In this document: piece after piece, positions 1 to 8,306 of the stretch
How positions within the stretch are numbered: position 1 is the first letter of the stretch
Layout: every line of letters begins with the position of its first letter
From: Flavobacteriales bacterium
Lineage (GTDB): Bacteria > Bacteroidota > Bacteroidia > Flavobacteriales > TMED113
Assembly: GCA_002696965.1 (NCBI GenBank)
Contig: NZUB01000032.1
Coordinates: 1-16,707, forward strand
Reading direction: 5' to 3'
DNA: 16,707 nucleotides
The notes under the pieces: model-generated
The model's input: only the letters and a program-made list of their open reading frames with translations
What the model was told of the DNA's origin: nothing
Database searches by the model: none
Program-made: the position numbers and the translations under genes

Positions 1-37
1 CAAATATTAATAATGAATATATCAGTGATTTCTTCAT
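1..37 (-). CDS. 5' end of a secreted or membrane protein gene (partial)
   Basis: An ATG at 37-35 lies one base past the stop codon of the nucleotidyltransferase gene and opens a frame that runs off the window. The twelve visible codons read MKKSLIYSLLIF: two lysines followed by a hydrophobic stretch, which looks like the start of a signal peptide or membrane anchor. Its position directly behind the nucleotidyltransferase fits the same operon. From memory, related Bacteroidota often carry a TPR-repeat protein here, but nothing visible confirms that. Only the start is seen, so the product cannot be named. Confidence 0.55.
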   Translation of the reverse strand, partial: MKKSLIYSLLIF

Positions 38-38
38 G

Positions 39-1028
39 TTATTTTTTTAATGTGCTGTAATCCCCGATATTTAGTTCAGTTGCATTGGGACTGTATTCAA
101 CAAACTTGCCTATTATTGAGTTTTTCAAATGTGCACCACTAATAGTGCAATTAGATTGTATAATTGTATCTGTGATTACTGAGGATGTTATAACCGTGTC
201 TTTGCCAATGCTTACATTTGGGCCAATTTTTGAATCTTTTATCACCACACCCGAATCAATAAAACATGGTGGCTTAATAATTGTATTAGAAAAATCTTGA
301 TATTGTATTTTTTGTGTTTTTAATAATTCTTTGTGAGAGGAAAGTAGTGTTTTAGGGGTTCCAAAGTCAAGCCATTTATTTATTTTATGTGCAGTGAATT
401 TTAAATTTTTATTTTTTAAATTTTCTAAAGCGGTCGTCAACTGATATTCCCCCTTTTCAATTATTTTTTCATCTAAAATATATTTTAGCTCTCTTAATAA
501 ATACTGGCCATTTTTAAAAAAATACATTCCTACAATTGCCAAGTTTGATGTTGGGCGTGTTGGTTTTTCTATAAAATCTGTAATATGACCCTTTGAGTTA
601 GTTTTGACAACACCATAAGCGCTAGGATCTTCAACCTCTTTCACAAATATACACCCGTCTGAATCTGAGGAGAAATCTAATTTAGTTTCAAAAATAGTAT
701 CTGAAAAAACAATGAGAATTGGTCCCGACAATAGTTCTTTGGCAGAATATATAGCATGCGCCGTGCCTTGCGGAGAACCCTGATAAAAAATCCTGCAAGA
801 AAGATGATTTTTATGTGCAACCTGTTGTAGCATTTTTTCAATCTTTACATCCTTCTTTTCAAGAATAAATCCAATGTTTTTGATTTTTTTTCTTGATTCT
901 TTTGCCACAAGATCTACAATTCTTTGTACTATAGTTTTTCCCGCAATTTCTATTAGTGGCTTGGGCGTTGTTAATGTTTGTGGGCGTAATCTAGTTCCCC
1001 TTCCAGCCATTGGAATAATCAAATTCAT
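39..1028 (-). CDS. sugar-phosphate nucleotidyltransferase with C-terminal left-handed beta-helix
   Basis: This 329-residue enzyme is predicted to join a sugar 1-phosphate to a nucleoside triphosphate, giving an NDP-sugar and pyrophosphate in the cytoplasm. The N-terminal Rossmann domain carries the signature GRGTRLRP (residues 9-16) and the pyrophosphorylase lysine in PKPL (22-25). QGTAHA follows at 87-92, the metal-binding aspartate in FSDT (about 110), YGVV (138-141), EKP (154-156) and WLDFGTP (219-225). From about 245 to 315 irregular hexapeptide repeats predict a left-handed beta-helix, as in GlmU or long RmlA-like enzymes. A TTG at 1055 would extend the frame by nine residues, but the ATG at 1028 sits directly before the conserved MNLIIPMAG and just after the dut stop, so I chose it. 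The sugar and nucleotide are not determinable. The flippase two genes upstream suggests envelope polysaccharide synthesis. Confidence 0.9.
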   Translation of the reverse strand: MNLIIPMAGRGTRLRPQTLTTPKPLIEIAGKTIVQRIVDLVAKESRKKIKNIGFILEKKDVKIEKMLQQVAHKNHLSCRIFYQGSPQGTAHAIYSAKELLSGPILIVFSDTIFETKLDFSSDSDGCIFVKEVEDPSAYGVVKTNSKGHITDFIEKPTRPTSNLAIVGMYFFKNGQYLLRELKYILDEKIIEKGEYQLTTALENLKNKNLKFTAHKINKWLDFGTPKTLLSSHKELLKTQKIQYQDFSNTIIKPPCFIDSGVVIKDSKIGPNVSIGKDTVITSSVITDTIIQSNCTISGAHLKNSIIGKFVEYSPNATELNIGDYSTLKK

Positions 1029-1032
1029 ATAT

Positions 1033-1473
1033 CTAGTTTGTTCCTGTACTACCAAAGCCCCCTAAACCTCTCTCCGTTAATGTTGGTTTTTCTACGTTAT
1101 TCCAATCTATTTTTTCAACTCGACTAACAACCAACTGTGCAATTCTATCTCCATCTTTAATCTCAAATAAATTCGATGAATGATTAATTAAAATTATCTT
1201 AATTTCCCCTCGATAATCTGAGTCTATTGTCCCGGGTGTATTTAAAACAGTTATGCCGCTTTTAAATGCCAAACCACTTCTTGGACGAACTTGTATTTCA
1301 AAGTTATCGGGTATTTCGACAAATATTCCTGTAGGTACCACAATTTTTTCTCCTGGTTTTATAAAAATATTTTTTTTTAGATTAGCTCTAATATCCATGC
1401 CTGAAGAGCCCGGTGTTTTATATGATGGATTGGGGTGGCTCGACTTATTAATCAACCCTATTTTCATAAGCAT
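1033..1473 (-). CDS. dut: dUTP diphosphatase (dUTPase)
   Basis: Hydrolyses dUTP to dUMP and pyrophosphate in the cytoplasm, keeping uracil out of DNA and supplying dUMP for dTMP synthesis. At 146 residues it has the usual size of the homotrimeric family. All five motifs are visible: SGMDIRA (24-30), RPRSGLA (63-69), TPGTIDSDYRGEI (79-91, with the catalytic-site aspartate at about 84), DGDRIAQLV (107-115) and the C-terminal P-loop-like RGLGGFGSTG (135-144). The start overlaps the end of the flippase gene by 26 nt. A second ATG two codons in (1467) is equally possible and sits directly before the conserved KIGLINKS. Close packing suggests co-transcription with the flippase and nucleotidyltransferase, without implying a shared function. 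Confidence 0.97.
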   Translation of the reverse strand: MLMKIGLINKSSHPNPSYKTPGSSGMDIRANLKKNIFIKPGEKIVVPTGIFVEIPDNFEIQVRPRSGLAFKSGITVLNTPGTIDSDYRGEIKIILINHSSNLFEIKDGDRIAQLVVSRVEKIDWNNVEKPTLTERGLGGFGSTGTN

Positions 1474-2947
1474 ATTGTTTATTTTGTTTAAAAATATCTT
1501 TCAACTGCACATATATAAATATAATGTATAAAAAGAATAAAACCGTGTTGTCGAGTTGAATATTGTGGCATATCTCTACATTAAATAATTGACTCAAATA
1601 AAATACCAACATGGCAATGACAAAATAATTGACAATCGCTAGTATATTATAATTTATTTTAAAATATTTTTGGCCCAAATAAAAAGAAATGAACATCATC
1701 GATGCATAGCAGGCAAGAGTAGACCAGGCAGCCCCCATATATCCTAAGATTGGTATTAATAATAAATTAAGTGCTATTGTAACCACGCCCCCAAAAGAGG
1801 ATATAATTGCAGCATACCTAGTCTTGTTAGTGACCTTATACCACACAGAAAGGTTGTAATAAACACCCAAAAAAATGTTGGCTAATAAAACTATTGGTAT
1901 AATTTTTATTCCTTCGTGATAAAGAGTGTTGGGGATTAATAATTTAATTATATCAATGTATAAAACAATGAATAAAAATATTATTAGCGCAAAAACAATA
2001 AACACCTGCAACATGAGGGAGTAGATTTTTTTAGCATTTGGTCTTTTAAATTGATTAAAAAAAAACGGTTCCGCTGCAAATCGATATGCTTGAACAAATA
2101 ATGTCATAAAAATTGTCAACTTATAACAGGCAGAGTAAATACCTAGCTCCCGCATAGCTATACTTTGAGGCAATAGGTGTTTAATTAAAATTTTATCCGC
2201 TGTTTCGTTAATCACAAAAGCTACACCGGCAATTAGTATGGGCCAAGCATAGTTAAGCATTTTTTTAAAAATTATCTGGTGAAAAGTGCCTAGATGGTTT
2301 TTGATATCTTTTGATAATATTAGTATTGTAATAGCACTAGCAATTAAATTAGATAAAAACACATATTCCACAGAAATAGAAAAGTTGGCTGAATTAATTA
2401 GGGGTAATGCCATTCCCTTTTTAATTAGAGCTGGCAATAGCAATAAAAAAAATAAATTGCAGAAAATATTAATCAAAATATTAACTGTTTTAACAACTGC
2501 AAATTTAATGGCTTTGTTTTGTTGCCTTAAAAGAGCAAAGGGTATAACACATAACAAATCTAGTCCAATTATAAAAGCAAAGTATAGTATGTAATTAGGT
2601 TGGTTTGTATAGCCGATAACACCAGCGATTGACTTATAGAACAAACACCCTAACAAAATTATTATTAGTGCATTTATAGACAAAAATGTAAACGCTGTAG
2701 AAAAAACAGAGTTGAATTTCTTTTTTTGATATTGATTAATATAACGAAAAAAAGCTGTTTCCATTCCAAAAGAGCCCATGACCATGATTAATGCTGCGTA
2801 AGCATACATCTCTGAAACAATAGCATATTCAGAGGGAATAAATAAAATAGTATATAGGGGAACTAAAAAAAAATTTAAAATCCTGGCTATTACGCTACTA
2901 AAGCCATATATGATTGTTTGATTAAATAATTGTTTGATTTCAAGCAT
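1448..2947 (-). CDS. Wzx/MATE-like polysaccharide (lipid-linked oligosaccharide) flippase
   Basis: A 499-residue integral membrane protein with roughly 12-14 hydrophobic helices and almost no soluble domains. The N-terminus (IIYGFSSVIARILNFFLVPLYT, shown here in two parts: IIYGFSSVIARILN and FFLVPLYT) is typical of the polysaccharide biosynthesis/MOP flippase family, and the PxLxGxxxAxLxxxxxD-like helix-loop region NYAWPILIAGVAFVINETAD follows in the middle. Such proteins move undecaprenyl- or polyprenyl-linked sugar units across the inner membrane. Its ATG overlaps the enoyl-CoA hydratase stop codon (TAATG), suggesting coupled translation. The substrate is unknown. A nucleotidyltransferase two genes downstream is compatible with O-antigen, capsule or exopolysaccharide supply, but no glycosyltransferases lie in the window. 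Confidence 0.88.
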   Translation of the reverse strand: MLEIKQLFNQTIIYGFSSVIARILNFFLVPLYTILFIPSEYAIVSEMYAYAALIMVMGSFGMETAFFRYINQYQKKKFNSVFSTAFTFLSINALIIILLGCLFYKSIAGVIGYTNQPNYILYFAFIIGLDLLCVIPFALLRQQNKAIKFAVVKTVNILINIFCNLFFLLLLPALIKKGMALPLINSANFSISVEYVFLSNLIASAITILILSKDIKNHLGTFHQIIFKKMLNYAWPILIAGVAFVINETADKILIKHLLPQSIAMRELGIYSACYKLTIFMTLFVQAYRFAAEPFFFNQFKRPNAKKIYSLMLQVFIVFALIIFLFIVLYIDIIKLLIPNTLYHEGIKIIPIVLLANIFLGVYYNLSVWYKVTNKTRYAAIISSFGGVVTIALNLLLIPILGYMGAAWSTLACYASMMFISFYLGQKYFKINYNILAIVNYFVIAMLVFYLSQLFNVEICHNIQLDNTVLFFLYIIFIYVQLKDIFKQNKQYAYENRVD

Positions 2948-3765
2948 TAATTAAAATTAGGTTGTCTTTTTTCTAAAAAGGCGCTCACCCCTTCCTTAAA
3001 ATTACTTGTTTCAAATAATTTGGAAAACTCCTCGGTTTCTATTTCTTCACCATTTTGAGAATAACAAGAATTTATAGCTTTTATTGCTGCCCTGGCGGAT
3101 TCTGGAGAAATAGCATTACATAAAGAGGCTATTTCTAGAGCTTTGGTAGATAATTCGTTTAGAGGGACAGTATAATTAACTAAGCCTAGTTGTAGAGATT
3201 TTTGGGCATCTATTATTTTTGATGTTAAAATCATTTCCATAGCAATATTTTTGCTGATAATTTGAGGGAGTTTTTGGGTGCCGCTATAACCTGGTATTAA
3301 TCCTAGTGAGCACTCTGGCAAACCAAGCTTTGCATTTTCACTCGCTACTCTAATGTGGCACGCAAGTGCCAACTCTAATCCACCACCCAAAGCATAGCCA
3401 TTGATTGCGGCTATAACAGGTTTTGAAAAATGAGTTATTTTATTAAATAACTGTTCTTTGCCTAAAGAACTTAAATGTAAGGACTCTTCTTTATTAAATT
3501 TTTTAAATTCTTTTATATCTGCTCCTGCCACAAAAGATTTATTACCTACACCAGAAATTATAATGGATCGAATTTTCTTGTTTTTCTCTAGTTGATTTAA
3601 AAAATTTGACAATGATTCGATTAAATCTCTATTAAGCGCATTAAGCTGTTTCGGTCTATTTATTAAAACTATGGCTGTTTTGGTGTCCAAATTATATTGA
3701 AACATTAAGTCTTTATTTGTGCTGTGAAAATTAAATTCACCTGAAAATATTGTTGAGTTTTCCAT
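2947..3765 (-). CDS. enoyl-CoA hydratase/isomerase family protein
   Basis: This 272-residue crotonase-fold protein probably adds water across the double bond of a trans-2-enoyl-CoA, in beta-oxidation or a related acyl-CoA pathway. The oxyanion-hole segments AGADIKEF (80-87) and YALGGGLELAL (124-134) are intact. Both glutamates that act as acid/base in true hydratases are present, E131 (GLELA) and E151 (LPECSLG), which favours hydratase over isomerase or dehalogenase activity. The first 20 residues precede the usual family start, so an ATG at 3705 (MFQYNLDTKT) is a possible alternative. The 3765 ATG is preferred because it lies only 6 nt behind the kinase stop. No other fatty-acid genes are nearby, so the natural substrate cannot be inferred. 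Confidence 0.92.
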   Translation of the reverse strand: MENSTIFSGEFNFHSTNKDLMFQYNLDTKTAIVLINRPKQLNALNRDLIESLSNFLNQLEKNKKIRSIIISGVGNKSFVAGADIKEFKKFNKEESLHLSSLGKEQLFNKITHFSKPVIAAINGYALGGGLELALACHIRVASENAKLGLPECSLGLIPGYSGTQKLPQIISKNIAMEMILTSKIIDAQKSLQLGLVNYTVPLNELSTKALEIASLCNAISPESARAAIKAINSCYSQNGEEIETEEFSKLFETSNFKEGVSAFLEKRQPNFN

Positions 3766-3771
3766 ATATAT

Positions 3772-5271
3772 TCATAATTGGTTTTGATTACAGATAGGTA
3801 TTATTATTTCAAATGTGGTACCCCTATTAGAGGTTGTATATGTGATCCGCCCCTTAAAGTCATCGACTATTTTCTTGACCATTGATAGGCCCAGTCCTGT
3901 TCCACTGCTTTTCGTGGTAAAATTTGGCTCAAATATTCTATCTTGAATTTCCGTGGGAATTCCTGTGCCATTGTCAATAATTTTAACAACACAATTTTGT
4001 TTTTTTTGCTCTATCTTAATACTGACTCGTATTGGCTCAGTATCTCTTTGAGCTTGTAATGAATTGTTAATTAGGTTGTTTAAAACTCTTGTTAGGTGAC
4101 TTCTGTCAATCATCACATAAATTGCCTTTTTAATTTTAATACTCGAAACTAAATTAACATTATTATTTTTAAATAGTGTTACAACTCGAGTAACCTCTTT
4201 TATTATGCATGTTTTTTCTAAATTTTGTGCATTTAAACTAGCAAAATCTGAAAAAGCATTGGCTATTCTTGTTAGAGTGTCTATTTGTTGAATCATGGTT
4301 TTTGAAAAACTCATTAATTTGTTTCCCCACTCGTCTGTGTAAAGCCCCCTGCCTTTACCATCTTTAAATGACTTTTCTAGATACTGGACACTCAATCGCA
4401 TTGGGGTTAATGGATTTTTAATTTCGTGAGCAATTTGTTTGGCCATTTTTTTCCAGGCTCCCTCTTTTTCGCTTTTTATTAACTGTTTTGTTTTTATATC
4501 TAGCTCTTTAATTAATTTATTATAACTCTCTACTAATTGACCAATCTCATCCTGTACTGGCCAATGTAGCGGTTGTAAGTTATTATTCACGCTCGTGTTA
4601 GTAAGATGTTTGGAAATAGATCTCAGCCCTGATGTAATTTGTTTCAAAAGCACAAATGAAAATACTATAGCAAATAATAACAGCATTAAGTATAATTTAA
4701 CTAGATTTTTAATTTGTTGATTTGTTTTTGTGTCAATTTCTCGTTTTGTGCTCTTATCATATACAACATCCAGAATACAATAGGGATTTAGGGTAATAGC
4801 TGGATCATCTGAATTTATTAACGCTGTCCTTGGAATATATAATATTCTGTAGGTGCCAAAATACCCCCCTTTTTCATATTCTATTTTTTTGTCTTTTGCT
4901 GCATAACAAGCGTCTATAGTTTCTTTTTTTAATGATGATGTAATGAGGGTGTCTCCAACTAAATTTAAGTCCGAGGTTGTAATAAAGTGGCCAGTTAAAT
5001 CATAAATATTTATTTTGATTTTATGGATATGGCTTATCTCTGATAAAATTTGGGAAAATGCCTGTGAAACAGGTAGGCTGTAATCAACCATGGCCTCAAT
5101 CGATTTGGCAACCGCCCTATCTTTTCTAGCTAAACGCTCTATATTATAATTAGTTGTGTCTTTCTTTATTTGATTAATATTAATCCAAGCAACAATTGCT
5201 AAAGAAAAACTTACTAATATAATTGTTGAAAAAAATATTTGCTGACTTAATGTGATTTTTTTAACAAACAT
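3772..5271 (-). CDS. membrane sensor histidine kinase, NtrY-like
   Basis: A 499-residue two-component sensor. A transmembrane helix (about 12-31) and a second at about 190-209 flank a periplasmic sensor region of about 155 residues. A HAMP linker follows (about 210-262, with DEIGQL). The dimerisation/phosphoacceptor motif is AHEIKNPLTPMRLSVQYL (281-298) with H282 as the phosphorylation site, in the NP-L-T-P form seen in NtrY-like kinases. The catalytic ATP-binding domain has an N box (NNLINNSLQA, 398-407), G1 (DNGTGIP, 433-439), F box (IFEPNFTTK, 446-454) and G2 (GTGLGLSM, 457-464), so it looks fully active. No response regulator is in the window. It follows atpG after 46 nt and precedes the hydratase by 6 nt. 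Its signal and target are unknown. Confidence 0.93.
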   Translation of the reverse strand: MFVKKITLSQQIFFSTIILVSFSLAIVAWININQIKKDTTNYNIERLARKDRAVAKSIEAMVDYSLPVSQAFSQILSEISHIHKIKINIYDLTGHFITTSDLNLVGDTLITSSLKKETIDACYAAKDKKIEYEKGGYFGTYRILYIPRTALINSDDPAITLNPYCILDVVYDKSTKREIDTKTNQQIKNLVKLYLMLLLFAIVFSFVLLKQITSGLRSISKHLTNTSVNNNLQPLHWPVQDEIGQLVESYNKLIKELDIKTKQLIKSEKEGAWKKMAKQIAHEIKNPLTPMRLSVQYLEKSFKDGKGRGLYTDEWGNKLMSFSKTMIQQIDTLTRIANAFSDFASLNAQNLEKTCIIKEVTRVVTLFKNNNVNLVSSIKIKKAIYVMIDRSHLTRVLNNLINNSLQAQRDTEPIRVSIKIEQKKQNCVVKIIDNGTGIPTEIQDRIFEPNFTTKSSGTGLGLSMVKKIVDDFKGRITYTTSNRGTTFEIIIPICNQNQL

Positions 5272-5314
5272 GTAAATAAACTATTTGTGGGTGCATATAG
5301 TGAAAATCTGCTCT

Positions 5315-5335
5315 GCCTTAAGCTCCCTTTAAGGC
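5315..5335 (-). other. perfect 7-bp hairpin at the end of atpG
   Basis: GCCTTAA and TTAAGGC form a perfect 7-bp inverted repeat around a 7-nt loop, covering the last codons and stop of atpG. In the mRNA this gives a stem just before the 46-nt gap to the kinase. No U-run follows directly (a short TTTT comes about 7 nt later), so a strong intrinsic terminator is doubtful. It could be a partial terminator or a 3' stabiliser that lowers expression downstream of the ATP synthase genes. The encoded EALKGA tail is conserved in AtpG, so the repeat may be accidental. Confidence 0.3.
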
Positions 5336-6172
5336 TTCTGCCCCAGCAACTATTTCTAAAATTTCATTTGTTATAGCAGCCTGTCTTTGTCGATTATAGG
5401 AAAGTGTTAAGTTTTGCTTTAATTCATTAGCATTATCTGTTGCTTTATGCATGGCTGTCATTCGTGCACCATGCTCAGAAGCAATAGAATTAAGGATCGC
5501 CTCAAATAAATGGGTGTGTATTTTGCTTGGAACCAAAGAATTAATAATACTTGTTTTATTCGGTTCAAAAATATAATCTTGTGTCTGAATAGTTTGCTCT
5601 TCACTAATTTTAATAGGCAATAATTGTTCTGTTGAAACAAATTGAGTCGCCGCATTTTTAAATTTATTATAAATTAATATTACTTTTTCCCATTCACCAT
5701 TTAAAAATTTATTAATTATTTTATCTGATATCTTTTTAGATTCAATAAATTGAGAATTATCTAAAACTTCTGCATTTGATTCCATTAAAGTATAGTCCGA
5801 TCTCTGAAATGATTCAGTCGCTTTCTTGCCTATTGCATAAACCTCGGTTGATTCTTTTGCTCCCAACTTTTGAGCCTCCTTGTAAATATTAGCATTAAAC
5901 CCCCCACAAAGCCCCCTGTTAGAGGCAATGGCTATTATTAAAGTCTTACCATTAGTTGAAAAATGTGTTTTTAGCTTAATATCTGATTTACTCACATTGG
6001 GTAATAAGTTTTGAATAGTATTAGAGAGACCCGACGAATATGGTTTTATATTCGTCATTCTGTCTTGTGCTTTTTTTAATTTAGCCGCAGAAACCATTTT
6101 CATTGCACTAGTAATTTTCATCGTGGATGAAACTGAACTAATTCTTGAACGTATTTCCTTTAAATTTGCCAT
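5318..6172 (-). CDS. atpG: F-ATPase gamma subunit (central rotor stalk)
   Basis: The 284-residue gamma subunit forms the coiled-coil shaft that turns inside the alpha3beta3 head and links it to the c-ring. The N-terminal helix (MANLKEIRSRISSV, then MKITSAMKMVSAAKLKKAQ to about 36), the central SNRGLCGGFNAN segment (84-95) and the C-terminal helix (YNRQRQAAITNEILEIVAGAEAL) are all family hallmarks, and the length is normal. The ATG shares its first base with the atpA stop codon (TAATG), so the two are probably translated together by reinitiation. It is the last ATP synthase gene here: beta (atpD) and epsilon (atpC) do not follow, which is common in Bacteroidota, where they are usually encoded elsewhere. 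Confidence 0.98.
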   Translation of the reverse strand: MANLKEIRSRISSVSSTMKITSAMKMVSAAKLKKAQDRMTNIKPYSSGLSNTIQNLLPNVSKSDIKLKTHFSTNGKTLIIAIASNRGLCGGFNANIYKEAQKLGAKESTEVYAIGKKATESFQRSDYTLMESNAEVLDNSQFIESKKISDKIINKFLNGEWEKVILIYNKFKNAATQFVSTEQLLPIKISEEQTIQTQDYIFEPNKTSIINSLVPSKIHTHLFEAILNSIASEHGARMTAMHKATDNANELKQNLTLSYNRQRQAAITNEILEIVAGAEALKGA

Positions 6173-7755
6173 TAACTATAATTTTTCACCACTTGAGATA
6201 GGGCGTTTTCAATATCCTTTTTAACCTGGTCTGTTAGTTTTCCAGCTCTTAATTCTTGTAAAGTTTGAGCATATTCCTTTCTCATAAGGTTAATCAAGTT
6301 TTGTTCACAGTCTTTTATTTGAGACACATCAACACTGTTAAGTAGGCCCTGTACACCGCAATAAATAATAACAATTTGTTCCTCTACTTTCATTGGTTTA
6401 TTGAGCCCCTGTTTTAAAATTTCTACATTTCTCTTTCCCTTTTCAAGCACGGCAGTAGTTGCGGCATCTAAATCTGAACCAAACTTCGCAAATGCCTCAA
6501 GCTCCCTGTATTGTGCCTGGTCTAACTTTAATGTTCCAGAAACTTTTTTCATGGCTTTTAATTGTGCACTACCACCAACTCTAGAAACCGAAATTCCTAC
6601 ATTAATCGCTGGTCTAACACCCGAGTTAAACAAATCTGCTTCCAAAAATATTTGTCCATCCGTAATAGAGATTACATTTGTTGGAATGTACGCAGAAACA
6701 TCTCCCGCCTGTGTTTCTATAATTGGAAGTGCTGTCAAAGACCCCCCGCCCCTAACAATCGGACGTAGGGATTCTGGTAAATCATTCATAGATTGCGCAA
6801 TAGAATCAGAAGAATTAATTTTTGCTGCCCGCTCTAAAAGTCTAGAGTGTAAATAAAACACATCACCCGGATACGCCTCTCTTCCTGGAGGCCTTCTTAA
6901 CAAAAGAGACACCTCCCTATAAGATACAGCCTGTTTAGATAAATCATCATACACAATTAGGGCATGTCTACCCGTGTCTCTAAAAAACTCCCCAATTGCA
7001 GCTCCTGTAAAGGGTGAGTAAAACTGCATGGGAGCGGGATCTGATGCTGATGCAGCTACTATCACCGTGTAAGGTAGAGCACCGTTATCGCTCAACATTT
7101 TGGTTATGTTCGCAATTGTTGAGCCCTTTTGGGAAGTCGCGACATATACACAATATACTGGTTCTCCTTTATCATAAAATTCTTTTTGATTAATAATTGT
7201 ATCCAACGCGACTGAAGTTTTACCTGTTTGCCTGTCGCCAATGATTAACTCTCTTTGACCCCTACCAATTGGTATCATGGCGTCTATGGCTTTAATACCT
7301 GTTTGTAGTGGTTCATTAACAGGCTGCCTGTAAATCACTCCTGGGGCTTTTCTTTCAAGGGGCATTTCATAGGTTTCTCCCTTTATTGGCCCCTTGCCGT
7401 CTATTGGTTTCCCGAGGGCATTTACAACACGTCCCAACATCCCCTCTCCAACATGCACTGAAGCTATTTTTCTGGTTCTTTTCACTATATCTCCCTCTTT
7501 TATAAGAGTTGAGGAACCCAATAAAACAGCCCCCACATTATCTTCTTCTAAATTTAGAACGATACCTTGTTGATTTTTATCATCATTAAATTCTATTAAT
7601 TCTCCAGACTCAGCATTTGTTAATCCATAAAGTCGTGCAATTCCGTCTCCTACCGCTAAAACGGTGCCTGTTTCATCTAAACTAGTTTGATTGTTTAAAG
7701 TATTTAATTCTTGTTTAAGAATTTGTGATACTTCTGATGGTTTGATTTCTGTCAT
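6172..7755 (-). CDS. atpA: F-ATPase alpha subunit
   Basis: The 527-residue alpha subunit is the regulatory nucleotide-binding partner of beta in the F1 head. The beta-barrel domain includes TGTVLAVGDGIARLYGL (29-45). The Walker A motif GDRQTGKTS is at 173-181 and the Walker B region ALIVYDD at 265-271. GREAYPGDVFYLHSRLLERA (291-310) is the classic signature, and the arginine finger that reaches into the catalytic site is R392 in VSRVGGSAQ. All are intact and the length is standard. The gene lies 14 nt after atpH with an A-rich, Shine-Dalgarno-free leader and overlaps atpG by one base. Confidence 0.99.
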   Translation of the reverse strand: MTEIKPSEVSQILKQELNTLNNQTSLDETGTVLAVGDGIARLYGLTNAESGELIEFNDDKNQQGIVLNLEEDNVGAVLLGSSTLIKEGDIVKRTRKIASVHVGEGMLGRVVNALGKPIDGKGPIKGETYEMPLERKAPGVIYRQPVNEPLQTGIKAIDAMIPIGRGQRELIIGDRQTGKTSVALDTIINQKEFYDKGEPVYCVYVATSQKGSTIANITKMLSDNGALPYTVIVAASASDPAPMQFYSPFTGAAIGEFFRDTGRHALIVYDDLSKQAVSYREVSLLLRRPPGREAYPGDVFYLHSRLLERAAKINSSDSIAQSMNDLPESLRPIVRGGGSLTALPIIETQAGDVSAYIPTNVISITDGQIFLEADLFNSGVRPAINVGISVSRVGGSAQLKAMKKVSGTLKLDQAQYRELEAFAKFGSDLDAATTAVLEKGKRNVEILKQGLNKPMKVEEQIVIIYCGVQGLLNSVDVSQIKDCEQNLINLMRKEYAQTLQELRAGKLTDQVKKDIENALSQVVKNYS

Positions 7756-7769
7756 TTTTTTATTATTTA

Positions 7770-8300
7770 TTATATTTTAAATGCTCTTTTAACATTATTT
7801 ATTTGTTTCTTAATACTTGCATCATATTGTAAATCGCCTATTTTTATGATAAAACCCCCAATGATTTTTGGATCTATCTTTTGATTTAAATTAACCGCCC
7901 CCAAAACACCGATTTTCTCTTTTATCGTATTAATTAGGCTTGTATCTAGTGGTTTGGAAGAAACAACTTCGGCAACAATAATATTTTTTTCTTTATTATA
8001 AAGAAAATTATAATTCTCTAGAATTATTGGTAAAAGTGACTCTCTGCCTCTTTTCAACAAAAAACTAATAAAGTTCATGGTTTCTTTTCCTATTTTATGT
8101 AGAAAGATTTTTTCAAATATTTGCTTTTTAAAAACCTTATTAATTGTTGGGTTTTTAACGATTGTAAATAATTCTTCTGTTTGGTAAAATTCATTTAAAA
8201 GAAGTTTACAGTCGTTTAAAATAGCGTCCTGAAGTTGCTTTTCTTGAGCTAGGCTAAATAGGGCTTGCGCATATCTATATGAAGCTTTATTGTTCAGCAT
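7770..8300 (-). CDS. atpH: F-ATPase delta subunit (OSCP-type stator)
   Basis: This 176-residue protein caps the F1 head and fixes it to the peripheral stalk made by AtpF. The N-terminal helical domain begins with the conserved ASYRYAQALFSLA (6-18). The C-terminal part has the diagnostic DPKIIGGFIIKIGDLQYD (143-160) followed by SIKKQINNVKRAF. Length is normal. It starts 6 nt behind atpF in the usual B-E-F-H-A-G order. Delta is the least conserved F1 subunit, but the C-terminal motif and position make the call secure. Confidence 0.95.
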   Translation of the reverse strand: MLNNKASYRYAQALFSLAQEKQLQDAILNDCKLLLNEFYQTEELFTIVKNPTINKVFKKQIFEKIFLHKIGKETMNFISFLLKRGRESLLPIILENYNFLYNKEKNIIVAEVVSSKPLDTSLINTIKEKIGVLGAVNLNQKIDPKIIGGFIIKIGDLQYDASIKKQINNVKRAFKI

Positions 8301-8306
8301 AATAAT

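Noticed and set aside
5315..5335. Strong rho-independent terminator after atpG
   Set aside because: The stem is only 7 bp with mixed composition and no immediate U run; kept as a hairpin only.
5272..6172. Missing atpD/atpC as a sign of a broken ATP synthase operon
   Set aside because: Bacteroidota commonly encode beta and epsilon at a separate locus, and every gene here is full length.
6401..6856. 151-codon open frame on the plus strand
   Set aside because: It lies wholly antisense to atpA, whose motifs are intact; its composition is what reverse-complement of a conserved gene gives.
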